From Rhodoferax sp. (GTDB lineage Bacteria; Pseudomonadota; Gammaproteobacteria; Burkholderiales; Burkholderiaceae_C): a stretch of DNA of 34,115 nt. Under the pieces are notes generated by a model. The model was not told where the DNA came from and searched no databases. It worked only from the letters and a program-made list of their open reading frames with translations. The stretch lies in assembly GCF_030697375.1 (NCBI RefSeq), contig NZ_JAUYQD010000047.1:1-34115 (forward strand). Direction: 5' to 3'. How positions within the stretch are numbered: position 1 is the first letter of the stretch; each line of letters begins with the position of its first letter. Positions 24,697 to 33,172 of the stretch are shown here, piece after piece. Both the position numbers and the translations under genes were made by a program.

Positions 24697-25479
24697 ATGA
24701 TTAACTCACTTTGGATTTCCAAAACCGGGATGGAAGCCCAGCAAATGCAGCTGGACGTGATTTCCAACAATCTGGCCAACGTGTCCACCAACGGCTTCAA
24801 GAAGTCCCACGCGGTGTTTGAAGACCTGATGTACCAGAACCTGCGCCAGGTCGGCTCCAACACCTCCGAGCAGTCCACCTTGCCTACGGGGCTGCAATTG
24901 GGGCTGGGCGTACGCACCGTGGCCACCAGCCGGACGTTTTCCGATGGCAACCTGCAGCAGTCCAACAACAACCTGGATGTCGCCATCAAGGGCAACGGGT
25001 TCTTTCAGCTCACCCTGCCCGACGGCACCGTGGGTTACTCGCGCGACGGGGCCTTCCAGATTGACAACGCCGGGCGCCTGGTCACCTCGGGCGGGTTGCC
25101 GGTGTCGGGTGGCATCACCATCCCCAGCAATGCCACCAATGTGGCGATCGCCAGCGATGGCACGGTCACCGCGTCCATTCCCGGCACCGTCACGCCCCAG
25201 TCCATCGGCACCATCACCCTGGCCAGCTTCATCAACCCGGCAGGCCTGGAGCCCAAGGGACAAAATATTTACGCAGAAAGCGCAGCCTCGGGGCAGCCCA
25301 ACGCCGGCACGGCAGGCGCCAACGGCTTCGGCACCCTGATGCAGGGTTTTGTGGAGACCTCCAACGTGAACGTGGTGCAGGAGCTGGTGTCCATGATCCA
25401 GACCCAGCGCGCCTATGAAATGAACTCCAAAGCCATCCAAACTTCGGACCAGATGCTGCAAAAACTTGGGCAGCTGTGA
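24697..25479 (+). CDS. flgG: Distal rod protein FlgG
   Basis: 260 residues, the standard FlgG length. N-terminus [43 protein letters not shown], centre [26 protein letters not shown], and C-terminus [42 protein letters not shown]. It forms the distal rod crossing the periplasm inside the P and L rings. It lies 18 bp after flgF. Confidence 0.98.
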   Translation: MINSLWISKTGMEAQQMQLDVISNNLANVSTNGFKKSHAVFEDLMYQNLRQVGSNTSEQSTLPTGLQLGLGVRTVATSRTFSDGNLQQSNNNLDVAIKGNGFFQLTLPDGTVGYSRDGAFQIDNAGRLVTSGGLPVSGGITIPSNATNVAIASDGTVTASIPGTVTPQSIGTITLASFINPAGLEPKGQNIYAESAASGQPNAGTAGANGFGTLMQGFVETSNVNVVQELVSMIQTQRAYEMNSKAIQTSDQMLQKLGQL

Positions 25480-25483
25480 GAAA

Positions 25484-25532
25484 TGCTATGAAATTCATAG
25501 CTGTCTACGCTCATTCCATAAGGGCTACCGCC
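25484..25532 (+). repeat. Dispersed palindromic repeat, copy B, forming the start of flgH
   Basis: 49-bp element with perfect inner palindrome GCTATGAA-A-TTCATAGC (25485-25501), then CTGTCTACGC, then a right part ending ATAAGGGCT-N3-GCC. It aligns without gaps over its first 43 bases to copy A (10412) and throughout to copy C (33863). Here the element supplies the flgH start codon (25488) and roughly its first 15 codons. Confidence 0.65.
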
Positions 25533-26207
25533 CTATATGGCCTTGCAATAGGTGGGCTTTGCATGCTCTACGGGTGCAGCGCCATGCCCCAACCAGTCAA
25601 GGTGGACTTTGCCGAGCCCAAGGTGCAGGCCGCCCAGCCCCCGGTGGCCCCGGTGGCACGCCAGGCGACTGGGGGCCTGTACCAGGTCAGCACCTACCGC
25701 CCGGCGTTTGAAGACCGCCGCGCCCGCATGGTGGGCGACACGGTGACCATTCAAATTGTGGAAAGCCTGGCCGCCAGCCAGGTTTCCAAGTCCACCGTCA
25801 ACCGCAATACCTCCATCGACACCGCCATCACCCCGCCACTGCCCGATGTCTTGGGGCCCGACCTGAAAAACCTAAACATGGCGGCCAAGACCAACAACGA
25901 CTTCTCCGGCAAAGGTGGCACCGAGGCGGCCAACACCTTCAGTGGCTCGATCACCGCTACCGTCATCGATGTCCAGCCCAATGGCCACCTGGTGGTGGCC
26001 GGTGAAAAACAAATCGGTGTCAACCAGAACGTGGACGTGCTGCGTTTTTCCGGCACCGTGGACCCCCGCCTGCTCCAGCCCGGCAGCGTGGTGAACTCGA
26101 CCCAGGTCGCCAACGTGCGGGTGGAGTCCCGCGGCCGCGGCGCCCAAGGCGAAGCGCAGACAGTTGGCTGGATTTCCCGGTTCTTTTTAAGCCTTAATCC
26201 TTTCTAA
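25488..26207 (+). CDS. flgH: L-ring lipoprotein FlgH
   Basis: 239 residues from ATG 25488; a GTG at 25476 overlapping the flgG stop would add four residues. The signal peptide runs to the lipobox LYGC (Cys30). The mature part has the FlgH features GGLYQVSTYRPAFEDRRARMVGDTVTIQIVESLAASQ, FSGKGGTEAANTFSGSITATVIDVQPNGHLVVAGEKQIGVNQNVDVLRFSGTVDPR and the ending GWISRFFLSLNPF. FlgH forms the L ring in the outer membrane. The start codon and n-region are encoded by a dispersed palindromic repeat, and no strong Shine-Dalgarno is visible, so the start is less certain than the rest. Confidence 0.93.
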   Translation: MKFIAVYAHSIRATALYGLAIGGLCMLYGCSAMPQPVKVDFAEPKVQAAQPPVAPVARQATGGLYQVSTYRPAFEDRRARMVGDTVTIQIVESLAASQVSKSTVNRNTSIDTAITPPLPDVLGPDLKNLNMAAKTNNDFSGKGGTEAANTFSGSITATVIDVQPNGHLVVAGEKQIGVNQNVDVLRFSGTVDPRLLQPGSVVNSTQVANVRVESRGRGAQGEAQTVGWISRFFLSLNPF

Positions 26208-26224
26208 AGATCTCCAGAATAGTG

Positions 26225-26257
26225 CCGAGGGGTAACTGATCCAGCCGGATCACCCCC
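26225..26257 (+). other. Hairpin between flgH and flgI
   Basis: Inverted repeat TGATCC (26237-26242)/GGATCA (26247-26252) with a four-base AGCC loop; flanking GGGG (26229-26232) and CCCC (26253-26256) can extend the stem past a four-base bulge. No T-run follows, so it is not a standard terminator. It ends about 17 bases before the flgI start, which has no recognisable Shine-Dalgarno sequence. Confidence 0.5.
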
Positions 26258-26273
26258 AACGCCTATTCTGACC

Positions 26274-27416
26274 ATGACCACTCCTGCCCCACTTGCCCGA
26301 AGCGCGCGCCTGCAGCAACTGGGTCGGCTGTGTTTGGCGTTCTGCCTGGTATTTTCCGGGCTGGCCCAGGCCTCCCGCATCAAGGAAGTGGCCTCCGTAG
26401 AGGGGGTGCGCAGCAACCAGCTGACCGGTTTTGGCCTGGTGGTGGGCCTGGACGGCACCGGCGACCAGACCACGCAGATGCCCTACACCAGCCAGGGTTT
26501 GGCCAACTACATGCAGCAGTTGGGCCTGACGCTCACCGCCGCTTCGCTCACCCAGTTGCAAATGAAAAACGTGGCGGCCGTGCTGGTCACCACAGAGTTG
26601 CCTGCGTTTGCCCGACCAGGGCAACGCCTGGACATCAACGTATCGTCCCTGGGCAACGCCAAATCCCTCAAAGGCGGCACCCTGATTGCCACCCCGCTCA
26701 AGGGGGCCGACGGCGAGGTCTATGCCCTGGCACAGGGCAACCTGATCGTGGCAGGCGCTGGCGCCTCCGCCGGCGGAAGCAAAGTCACCGTCAACCACCT
26801 GAGTGCGGGGCGCATTCCCGACGGCGCCCAGGTGGAGCGCTCGGTCCCCACCGCCTTGCAGGAAGGCCCTACCGTCAACCTCAGCCTGAATGCCTCGGAT
26901 TTTCAGACAGCGCGCAAGGTCGCCCAGGCGATCAACCGCAAGTTCGGCGATGGGGTGGCCCAGGCACTGGATGGCCGCACCGTTCAGGTCAAAGCGCCCA
27001 CCACGCCCAATGAGCGCGTCAGCTTTCTGGCTGAAATGGAAGAGTTGCCGGTCGAATCTTCGGTGGCCGCCGCCAAAATCATCATCAACTCGCGCACCGG
27101 CTCCATCGTGCTCAACCAGGCGGTGAGCCTGGGTGCCTGTGCCATTGCACACGGCAACCTGTCGGTCAGCATCTCGTCCACCCCGGTGGTCAGCCAGCCC
27201 AGTGCCTTGTCAGGCGGGCAAACCGTGGTCACGGAAAAGGCCAACATCGAAATCAAGCAAGAGCCGGGCAAACTCATCCAGTTGCCCGCCGCAGCCCAAT
27301 TGTCGGAGGTGGTCAAAGCCCTCAATGCGCTGGGCGCCACGCCGCAAGATCTGCTGGCGATATTGCAGGCCATCAAGGCAGCGGGTGCCCTGAACGCGGA
27401 GTTGGAGGTGATCTGA
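26274..27416 (+). CDS. flgI: P-ring protein FlgI
   Basis: 380 residues. A Sec signal peptide covers about residues 1-33 (LCLAFCLVFSGLAQA, then SRIKEVASVEGVRSNQL). The mature protein has the conserved TGFGLVVGLDGTGDQT, NVAAVLVTTELPAFARPGQRLDINVSSLGNAKSLKGGTL, and the C-terminal VVKALNALGATPQDLLAILQAIKAAGALNAELEVI. It builds the P ring in the periplasm with FlgA's help. The upstream region lacks a clear ribosome site and carries a hairpin instead. flgJ follows with one base between stop and start. Confidence 0.98.
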   Translation: MTTPAPLARSARLQQLGRLCLAFCLVFSGLAQASRIKEVASVEGVRSNQLTGFGLVVGLDGTGDQTTQMPYTSQGLANYMQQLGLTLTAASLTQLQMKNVAAVLVTTELPAFARPGQRLDINVSSLGNAKSLKGGTLIATPLKGADGEVYALAQGNLIVAGAGASAGGSKVTVNHLSAGRIPDGAQVERSVPTALQEGPTVNLSLNASDFQTARKVAQAINRKFGDGVAQALDGRTVQVKAPTTPNERVSFLAEMEELPVESSVAAAKIIINSRTGSIVLNQAVSLGACAIAHGNLSVSISSTPVVSQPSALSGGQTVVTEKANIEIKQEPGKLIQLPAAAQLSEVVKALNALGATPQDLLAILQAIKAAGALNAELEVI

Positions 27417-27417
27417 C

Positions 27418-28392
27418 ATGAGTTTTGGCTCCATCTATGGAACGTCTTCACTGTCTGGCGCCAGCGGGCTGGCGGCGGACGCACAATCGCTGGGCCACCT
27501 CAAGCTGGAGGCCGGCAAAAGCACGCCCGCCGCCATTCAGGAGACTGCCAAACAGTTTGAGTCGCTGTTCATGCGCGAACTGATCAAGAGCATGCGCGAA
27601 GCCTCCGCGTCCATGAAGTCTGGGCTAATGGACAGCCCGGGCGGCGACTTGGGCACCGACCTGCTGGACCAGCAATTTGCGGTGCAAATGTCAGGGCAGC
27701 CCGGCGGGCTGTCCGATCTCATCGCCCAGCAGCTGACACGCCAGATGGGGGCGGCGCAGGGGGACAAGTCGGCCAGCCTCACCGGCAGCATCCCGGCAAC
27801 CAGCCCCCGCCCCACCACCAGCACGGTGGACCTGGCCGCCCAGACGACCGCCCAGGCCAAGCTGAAACCCGTCACCGCGCTACCCCACGCAGGGGTGAAG
27901 ACCACCCACCGCCCGACCGAAAGCCAGGTCAACTTTGTGCGCCAGCACTCCGACGTGGCCAGCAAGGTGGAAAAAGCCACCGGCATTCCGGCCAGCTTCA
28001 TGCTGGGGCAGGCCGGCCATGAAACCGGCTGGGGCCAGCACCAAATCAAACTCAAAGGCGGCGCGCCCTCGTTCAACCTGTTCGGCATCAAGGCCGGGGC
28101 CAGCTGGACCGGCAAAGTGGCCGAGGTGACCACCACGGAATTTGTCGGTGGTGTGCCCCAAAAGCGCATCGCGCGTTTTCGCGCCTACGACTCCTATGAA
28201 GACTCATTCAAGGACTACTCCAGAATGATTTCGGAGAGTCCCCGCTACGCAAAGGTCCGCCAGCAAACCGGTTCGGCCCAGGCCTTTGCCGCTGGACTGC
28301 AAAAAGCCGGCTATGCCACCGACCCCGACTACGCCGCCAAGCTGAGTCGCGCCATCAACACCACGGTGCAGCTGCGCCGTGTTCAGGTCTGA
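27418..28392 (+). CDS. flgJ: Rod-cap and peptidoglycan hydrolase FlgJ
   Basis: 324 residues, the dual-domain type. The N-terminal rod-binding domain (about 35-105) has AKQFESLFMRELIKSMREAS and the LLDQQFAVQMSG segment. A Thr/Pro/Ala linker follows, then a glucosaminidase/GH73 domain (about 165-315) with catalytic Glu202 in GQAGHETGWGQ and FNLFGIKAGASWTGK. It caps the rod and cuts peptidoglycan in the periplasm so that the rod can pass. It starts one base after the flgI stop. Confidence 0.98.
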   Translation: MSFGSIYGTSSLSGASGLAADAQSLGHLKLEAGKSTPAAIQETAKQFESLFMRELIKSMREASASMKSGLMDSPGGDLGTDLLDQQFAVQMSGQPGGLSDLIAQQLTRQMGAAQGDKSASLTGSIPATSPRPTTSTVDLAAQTTAQAKLKPVTALPHAGVKTTHRPTESQVNFVRQHSDVASKVEKATGIPASFMLGQAGHETGWGQHQIKLKGGAPSFNLFGIKAGASWTGKVAEVTTTEFVGGVPQKRIARFRAYDSYEDSFKDYSRMISESPRYAKVRQQTGSAQAFAAGLQKAGYATDPDYAAKLSRAINTTVQLRRVQV

Positions 28393-28404
28393 CGGAGCGC
28401 CGCC

Positions 28405-30429
28405 ATGAGCATTCTCAGCACGGGCACACGGGCCTTGGTCGCCAGCCAAGTGGCATTGCAAACCACTGGCAACAACATTGCCAATGTCAATGTGCAAGGC
28501 TATTCCCGCCAGAGCGTGGTGCTGGAAACGGTGGAGGGCCAATACACCGGTGGCGGCTACATTGGCAATGGAGCCAATGTACTGACCATTCAGCGCAATT
28601 TCAGTGAATTCTTGACGCGGCAGTCCGCGCTGGCCGGATCAACCAAAGCGGGCGACGTGGCACGCGCGGACAAGCTCAAACAACTGGAAGGCATTTTTGA
28701 AGGCGGCAGCAGCGGCCTGGGCGCAGCGGTCAACGACATGCTCAATGCGTTTTCCGACGTGACCAGCGCCCCCACCGACCTGACGGCCCGCACGGTGGTG
28801 TTGACCCGGGTGGATGAAACCGCCTCGCGCATGCGGGCCACCGCCCAGCGGCTGGACGATTTGCAGCTGGCCACTTCGCAGGAACTGGCGCAAAAGGTGT
28901 CCGAAGTGAACAGCCTGGCCAAAAGCATTGCGGGCGTCAACCTGGAAATCACCCGCGCCCAGGGGGCTGGCCAACCGCCCAATGACCTGCTGGACCGGCG
29001 CGACCAATTGATCCGCGAACTCAACCAGTATGTGCAAACCACCTCGATCAAGGCCGACGACGGTTCGATGGGGATATTTTTGGGTGGCAGCCAGGCCCTC
29101 GTTTTAGGGACGGAGGTGGTGCCCGTGGTCATCGCCAAAGACGATTTTGGCGATAGCTTGAAAAGCAAATTGGCCATCACCCGCAATGGCATATCCATCC
29201 CCCTGGATGAGAACACCTTGGGTGGCGGCGAAATTTCAGGCCTGCTGCGGTTTCAAAATACCGACCTGAACGAAGGCCGCAATCTGCTGGGCCGCATGAC
29301 CCTGGCCATCAGCACCGCCATGAACGACCAGCACAAGCTGGGGCTGGACCTGGATGGCAATCCGGGAAGCAATTTGTTCAGTCTGGCGGGCTTCTCCAGC
29401 AACAACGTGCTGCAGCCCACACAATTTCCGCCGCCAGCGCCCAGCGTCACCGTCAACCAAGGGGATGCCAGCCTGACACTGGGCATCAACGACGTCAGCA
29501 AGTTTGCGGCCTCCGACTACGAGGTGAGCTTTACGTCCGCCACGCAGGGTGCGATTACCCGGCGCTCGGATGGGGTCGTCACGGCTTTCGATTTCGGCAC
29601 CACCGACCCGGTCCAACTGGACGGCCTGGACATCTCCATGCCTTCGGGAACCCCCGCTGCGGGAGACCGCTTCCTGCTCAAACCCTTCAGCACCTCCGCC
29701 AGCAATATCACCCGCGAGTTTTCCACCCCCCGGGCCCTGGCCGTCAGCAGCCCCGTGGTGACCAGCATGGGCCAGAGCAACACCGGGAGCCTGCAACTGG
29801 TCAGCATGAAGGTGACTGGCAAACCCGGCGGGCTCACGCTGCCACCCAGCCCCGTCTTTCCCGCCACCACAGGTGCCGGGGTGCAGCTGTCATTTGTGGC
29901 GGGCCCCCCGGTGGGGTTCACCATTTCGGGCACCGCTACGCCCCCCACGAACTTTGTCGGGCCCTATGTGCCAGGGGTCACCGTGGTGACCTACACCCCC
30001 AACACCACCATTTCCATCGACGGCTGGGAAGTTACCCTGACTGGCTCACCCAAAACCAACGACACGGTGCAGGTGGGCAATGCCAAAGACGCCCAGTACG
30101 GCAATTACTACACCCGCAACGCGGGCAATGCCAACGACATGATGGGCCTGCGCGACGCCGCCATGTTCGACGGTGCGGCACTGACCGACGGTTACGCGGG
30201 CCTGATGTCGCAAATCGGCATCCGGGCACAAAGCGCCAACTATGCGGCCAATGTCTCCTCCTCCATTGCAGGCAACCTGGAAAAAGACCGGGCCGGCGTA
30301 TCCGGGGTCAATCTGGACGAAGAGGCCGCCAAACTGCTGCAATTCCAGCAGTCCTACCAAGCCTCGGCCAAGATGATCCAGATTGCCCAAAACATCTTTG
30401 ACACCTTGATTCAGACTTTGGGCCGCTAA
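28405..30429 (+). CDS. flgK: Hook-filament junction protein FlgK (HAP1)
   Basis: 674 residues, long for FlgK (547 in E. coli). N-terminus ILSTGTRALVASQVALQTTGNNIANVNVQGYSRQSVVLET, then a helical D1 region (SSGLGAAVNDMLNAFSDVTSAPTDLTARTVVLTRVDE), and the C-terminus GVSGVNLDEEAAKLLQFQQSYQASAKMIQIAQNIFDTLIQTLGR. The extra length lies in the Pro/Thr/Gly-rich middle (about residues 340-560). It joins hook and filament; FlgN is its chaperone. It starts 12 bp after flgJ. Confidence 0.97.
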   Translation: MSILSTGTRALVASQVALQTTGNNIANVNVQGYSRQSVVLETVEGQYTGGGYIGNGANVLTIQRNFSEFLTRQSALAGSTKAGDVARADKLKQLEGIFEGGSSGLGAAVNDMLNAFSDVTSAPTDLTARTVVLTRVDETASRMRATAQRLDDLQLATSQELAQKVSEVNSLAKSIAGVNLEITRAQGAGQPPNDLLDRRDQLIRELNQYVQTTSIKADDGSMGIFLGGSQALVLGTEVVPVVIAKDDFGDSLKSKLAITRNGISIPLDENTLGGGEISGLLRFQNTDLNEGRNLLGRMTLAISTAMNDQHKLGLDLDGNPGSNLFSLAGFSSNNVLQPTQFPPPAPSVTVNQGDASLTLGINDVSKFAASDYEVSFTSATQGAITRRSDGVVTAFDFGTTDPVQLDGLDISMPSGTPAAGDRFLLKPFSTSASNITREFSTPRALAVSSPVVTSMGQSNTGSLQLVSMKVTGKPGGLTLPPSPVFPATTGAGVQLSFVAGPPVGFTISGTATPPTNFVGPYVPGVTVVTYTPNTTISIDGWEVTLTGSPKTNDTVQVGNAKDAQYGNYYTRNAGNANDMMGLRDAAMFDGAALTDGYAGLMSQIGIRAQSANYAANVSSSIAGNLEKDRAGVSGVNLDEEAAKLLQFQQSYQASAKMIQIAQNIFDTLIQTLGR

Positions 30430-30453
30430 GCACGGCCACCGTAGGAGCACCCC

Positions 30454-31728
30454 ATGTCCACCAGTTCCTTCTTAAGGCTTGGCTCAGCCAATACCTACGA
30501 CAACGCCTTGCGCAACCTGCAAAATCGCCAGACTTCCCTGTCGGACCTGCAGGAAAACCTGACCTCCGGGAAGAAAGTGGTGCGTGCCAGCGACGACCCC
30601 ACCGGGGCGGCCCAGGCCGAGCGCGCGCAGAACCGGCTGGAACGGGTCAAGACCGACCAGCGGGCCCTGGAAATGCAACGCAACTCCATTGCAACCGCGG
30701 AAAGCACCTTGAGCGACGTGACAGATGCCCTGCAAAGCTTTCGGGAACTGGTCGCGTCGGCGGGCAATGGAAGCCATACCGCCGCCGACCGCAAATCCAT
30801 TGCCACCCAGCTCACAGGCCTGCGCGACCAGGTGTTTGCGATGGCCAATCGCACCGACACCAACGGCCTGCCCCTCTTTAGCGCGCTGGGCAGTGCGCTG
30901 GCGCCGTTTGTCGGCCCGCAAACACCGGCGCCGGACTATACCTTCCAAGGGCTGCCCGGCCAACCCGCCAGCAGTGAATTTGCCATCCCGTTTTCGCTGG
31001 ATGGCGACCGTGCCTTCATGTTCGAATCCACCATCGACCAGACCTACGACGTCAAGGTCGATGCCAATATGGCACTCATCCCCGCCAACCGGGCGGTGGG
31101 CACCGACAGCGTTGTTGTCTCCAATCCCGCCGCGGTCGTCGCGGGTGATGCGTACAAGATTACGGTGACCAACGTCACCCTGGGCTCGACCCCCGCCACC
31201 GGCAGCGCCACCTACACCGTGGAAGGCATTGCACCGTCCACTTTTCCGCTCACCACCTTGACCGCGCCCGACTTCCCCTACAACCTGCCCGTCAAAATTT
31301 CCGTCACCGGCATCCCGGGTTTGAGCCTGAACCTGACCGGCGACATTCGCGCGGGCGACACCTTTACCGTGGAGCCCAGCGCCAGTATTTTCAGCGTGTT
31401 GGACAGCGCCATCGCCGGTATTGGCAGCGCTGCCACCGGCAACGCGGCCAACCAGGCCGTGGGCCAGGCCTTGGCGAACATCGACAAAGGTATGGGCAAG
31501 GTATCGGCCGTGCGTGGCCAAGCCGGGGACTTGCTCAACCGCGCCGACCGCATCACCGCCAACCAGAACAAACGCAGCATCCAGTTGGAAGACGACCGCT
31601 CGCGTGCCGAAGACCTGGACATGATCAAAGGTGTGGCCGACTTCCAGAACCAGCAAACCGGCTACCAGGCCGCCTTGCAGTCCTACGCCCAGGTGCAACA
31701 GCTGTCCCTGTTCAAGTACATCGGCTGA
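30454..31728 (+). CDS. flgL: Hook-filament junction protein FlgL (HAP3)
   Basis: 424 residues. The N-terminus has the flagellin-like signature (SANTYDNALRNLQNRQTSLSDLQENLTSGKKVVRASDDPTGAAQAERAQNRLER) and the C-terminus AEDLDMIKGVADFQNQQTGYQAALQSYAQVQQLSLFKYIG. The centre is a variable beta-rich domain. It forms the ring between FlgK and the filament. TAGGAGCACCCC precedes the ATG. It is the last structural gene of the operon. Confidence 0.97.
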   Translation: MSTSSFLRLGSANTYDNALRNLQNRQTSLSDLQENLTSGKKVVRASDDPTGAAQAERAQNRLERVKTDQRALEMQRNSIATAESTLSDVTDALQSFRELVASAGNGSHTAADRKSIATQLTGLRDQVFAMANRTDTNGLPLFSALGSALAPFVGPQTPAPDYTFQGLPGQPASSEFAIPFSLDGDRAFMFESTIDQTYDVKVDANMALIPANRAVGTDSVVVSNPAAVVAGDAYKITVTNVTLGSTPATGSATYTVEGIAPSTFPLTTLTAPDFPYNLPVKISVTGIPGLSLNLTGDIRAGDTFTVEPSASIFSVLDSAIAGIGSAATGNAANQAVGQALANIDKGMGKVSAVRGQAGDLLNRADRITANQNKRSIQLEDDRSRAEDLDMIKGVADFQNQQTGYQAALQSYAQVQQLSLFKYIG

Positions 31729-31743
31729 AAGTGAACTAAGGCC

Positions 31744-32973
31744 ATGCCCCACTCCATTCTGGCCAGCGTCACCCTGGGTTACGAGCCGATCTGGAATCGG
31801 TGGCGCAAGCGCTGTGGGGTTCGCCTGCTGGTGGACACCGACACCCCGGACACCGTGGACGCCCGCCACCTGTTGGCCGCCCTCAGCGACCTGTGGCCTG
31901 GCTCCAGCCACCCCCTGGTCCTCAGCGTACGCCCTGCCGCCCTGCTGCAAGGTCTGCTGACCCAGCCCCCAAGGCCGGGCATCTGGATTGAAGTTCCAGA
32001 CCCGCACCTGTCGGACACTCTGTTTGCGGGCCAGGTGCGCAAGGCCCATCAACAAGGCCTGCCCCTGGTCTGGCGTGGTGCACCGGGGCAGGCGCCGCCC
32101 CCCGCAGCCCAGGCCTGGTTTCACAAGACGCTGCGCGCGCTCACGCCGCAGGAGGCGCTCCAAGCCTTGCGGGTCTCGCTGCGCCAGCACCAGGCGTCTG
32201 CAATGGGCGCCGCCTCGGGTCCGCTGCACAGCCCGGTGGTGGCGGGCAGCCTGTACGAAGGCCTGGCCAGCCCGGCGTTGGTGGAGCACGCGCTGGACCG
32301 CCAATCGGCCTGGGGCGTGGTGGGCTGGCCGGCCGAAGAAGTCTTGCACGCCTACCGCTTCAAACAAATCCAACCCGCCCGCCACCTGGTGCTGGCACTG
32401 GTGCAGGCGATTGATGCCGACGAATCCATGGAAACGATAGAGCACCGCATGGGGGATGAGCCGCTGCTGACCTACCGCTTTTTACGCTATGCCAACTCGG
32501 CGGGCCTGGGGCTGCTGCGCGACATCGACAGCGTGCGCCAAGGGCTGATGGCCATGGGCTACACCAAGCTGCGCACTTGGCTGATGGAGCAGCTGCCCCA
32601 CGCCAGCAGCGACCCCAACCTGGACCCGATCCGCGCCACCCTGGTGCTGCGCGCGCGCATCATGGAGCGTCTGGCCGATGCCGGCGTGGAAGACGAACTG
32701 CGCCGCGAGGTGTTCCTGTGCGGCATTTTTTCGCAGGTGGATTTGTTGCTGGGCGAGCCTTTGGGCGCGGCCATTTTGCACCTGCCCCTGCCCGGCCGGG
32801 TGGCCTCCGCCATTTTGGGCCAGACCGGCCCCTATGCCCCCTGGCTGGAAGTCGCCGCCGCCCTGGAATCGGGCAGCACCCGCGTCATCCGCGAAGTCTG
32901 CAAAGCCCACCAGATGGCCCCCGGCGAGGTCAACCGCGCACTGCTGCGCACGCTGGCGGCGAGCGCTCTGTAA
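31744..32973 (+). CDS. EAL-like/HDOD signalling protein (YuxH type)
   Basis: 409 residues. The C-terminal half (about 195-400) is an HDOD domain: IEHRMGDEPLLTYRFLRYANSAGLGLLRDIDSVRQGLMAMGYTKLRTWL. The N-terminal half has the layout of a degenerate EAL domain, as in YuxH-type proteins, but I see no EAL or DDFGTG motif and none of the usual metal ligands, so c-di-GMP hydrolysis is unlikely. The HD metal-binding pair is also absent, as is normal for HDOD. It starts 15 bp after flgL and is probably cotranscribed with the flg operon, suggesting a regulatory role in motility. The partner or ligand is unknown. Confidence 0.85.
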   Translation: MPHSILASVTLGYEPIWNRWRKRCGVRLLVDTDTPDTVDARHLLAALSDLWPGSSHPLVLSVRPAALLQGLLTQPPRPGIWIEVPDPHLSDTLFAGQVRKAHQQGLPLVWRGAPGQAPPPAAQAWFHKTLRALTPQEALQALRVSLRQHQASAMGAASGPLHSPVVAGSLYEGLASPALVEHALDRQSAWGVVGWPAEEVLHAYRFKQIQPARHLVLALVQAIDADESMETIEHRMGDEPLLTYRFLRYANSAGLGLLRDIDSVRQGLMAMGYTKLRTWLMEQLPHASSDPNLDPIRATLVLRARIMERLADAGVEDELRREVFLCGIFSQVDLLLGEPLGAAILHLPLPGRVASAILGQTGPYAPWLEVAAALESGSTRVIREVCKAHQMAPGEVNRALLRTLAASAL

Positions 32974-33046
32974 ACCAAGTCCTGCACACTGCAATAACAA
33001 GAGCGCCATAGAATGGAAAAACTGCCATTGCACAAGGAGTTTCACC

Positions 33047-33127
33047 ATGTCACTCAACTTACCACTGCCCGCCGAACTTGAAAACCGGGTGCGAGACCAT
33101 GTCGCCAATGGACATGACAGCAATTAA
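33047..33127 (+). pseudogene. ParD-like antitoxin remnant
   Basis: A 26-codon frame with a good AAGGAG site seven bases upstream. The encoded MSLNLPLPAELENRVRDHVANG resembles the N-terminal strand and first helix of ParD/CopG-type ribbon-helix-helix antitoxins, which normally continue with a serine-glutamate-valine (SEV) helix. Here it stops after HDSN. The sequence after the stop does not continue the family in another frame as far as I can see. It is probably the broken 5' end of an antitoxin gene; no toxin gene accompanies it. It could also be a genuine small protein. Confidence 0.4.
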
Positions 33128-33172
33128 AGAACAAGGGCGCTGGGACGCTTCGCGCGCCGCGCGCACGGGGCA

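Noticed and set aside
30484..32445. A 653-codon minus-strand open frame opposite flgL and the HDOD gene
   Set aside because: A shadow of GC-rich coding DNA: its translation is His/Gly/Arg/Gln-rich with no domain, while both plus-strand genes are clearly real.
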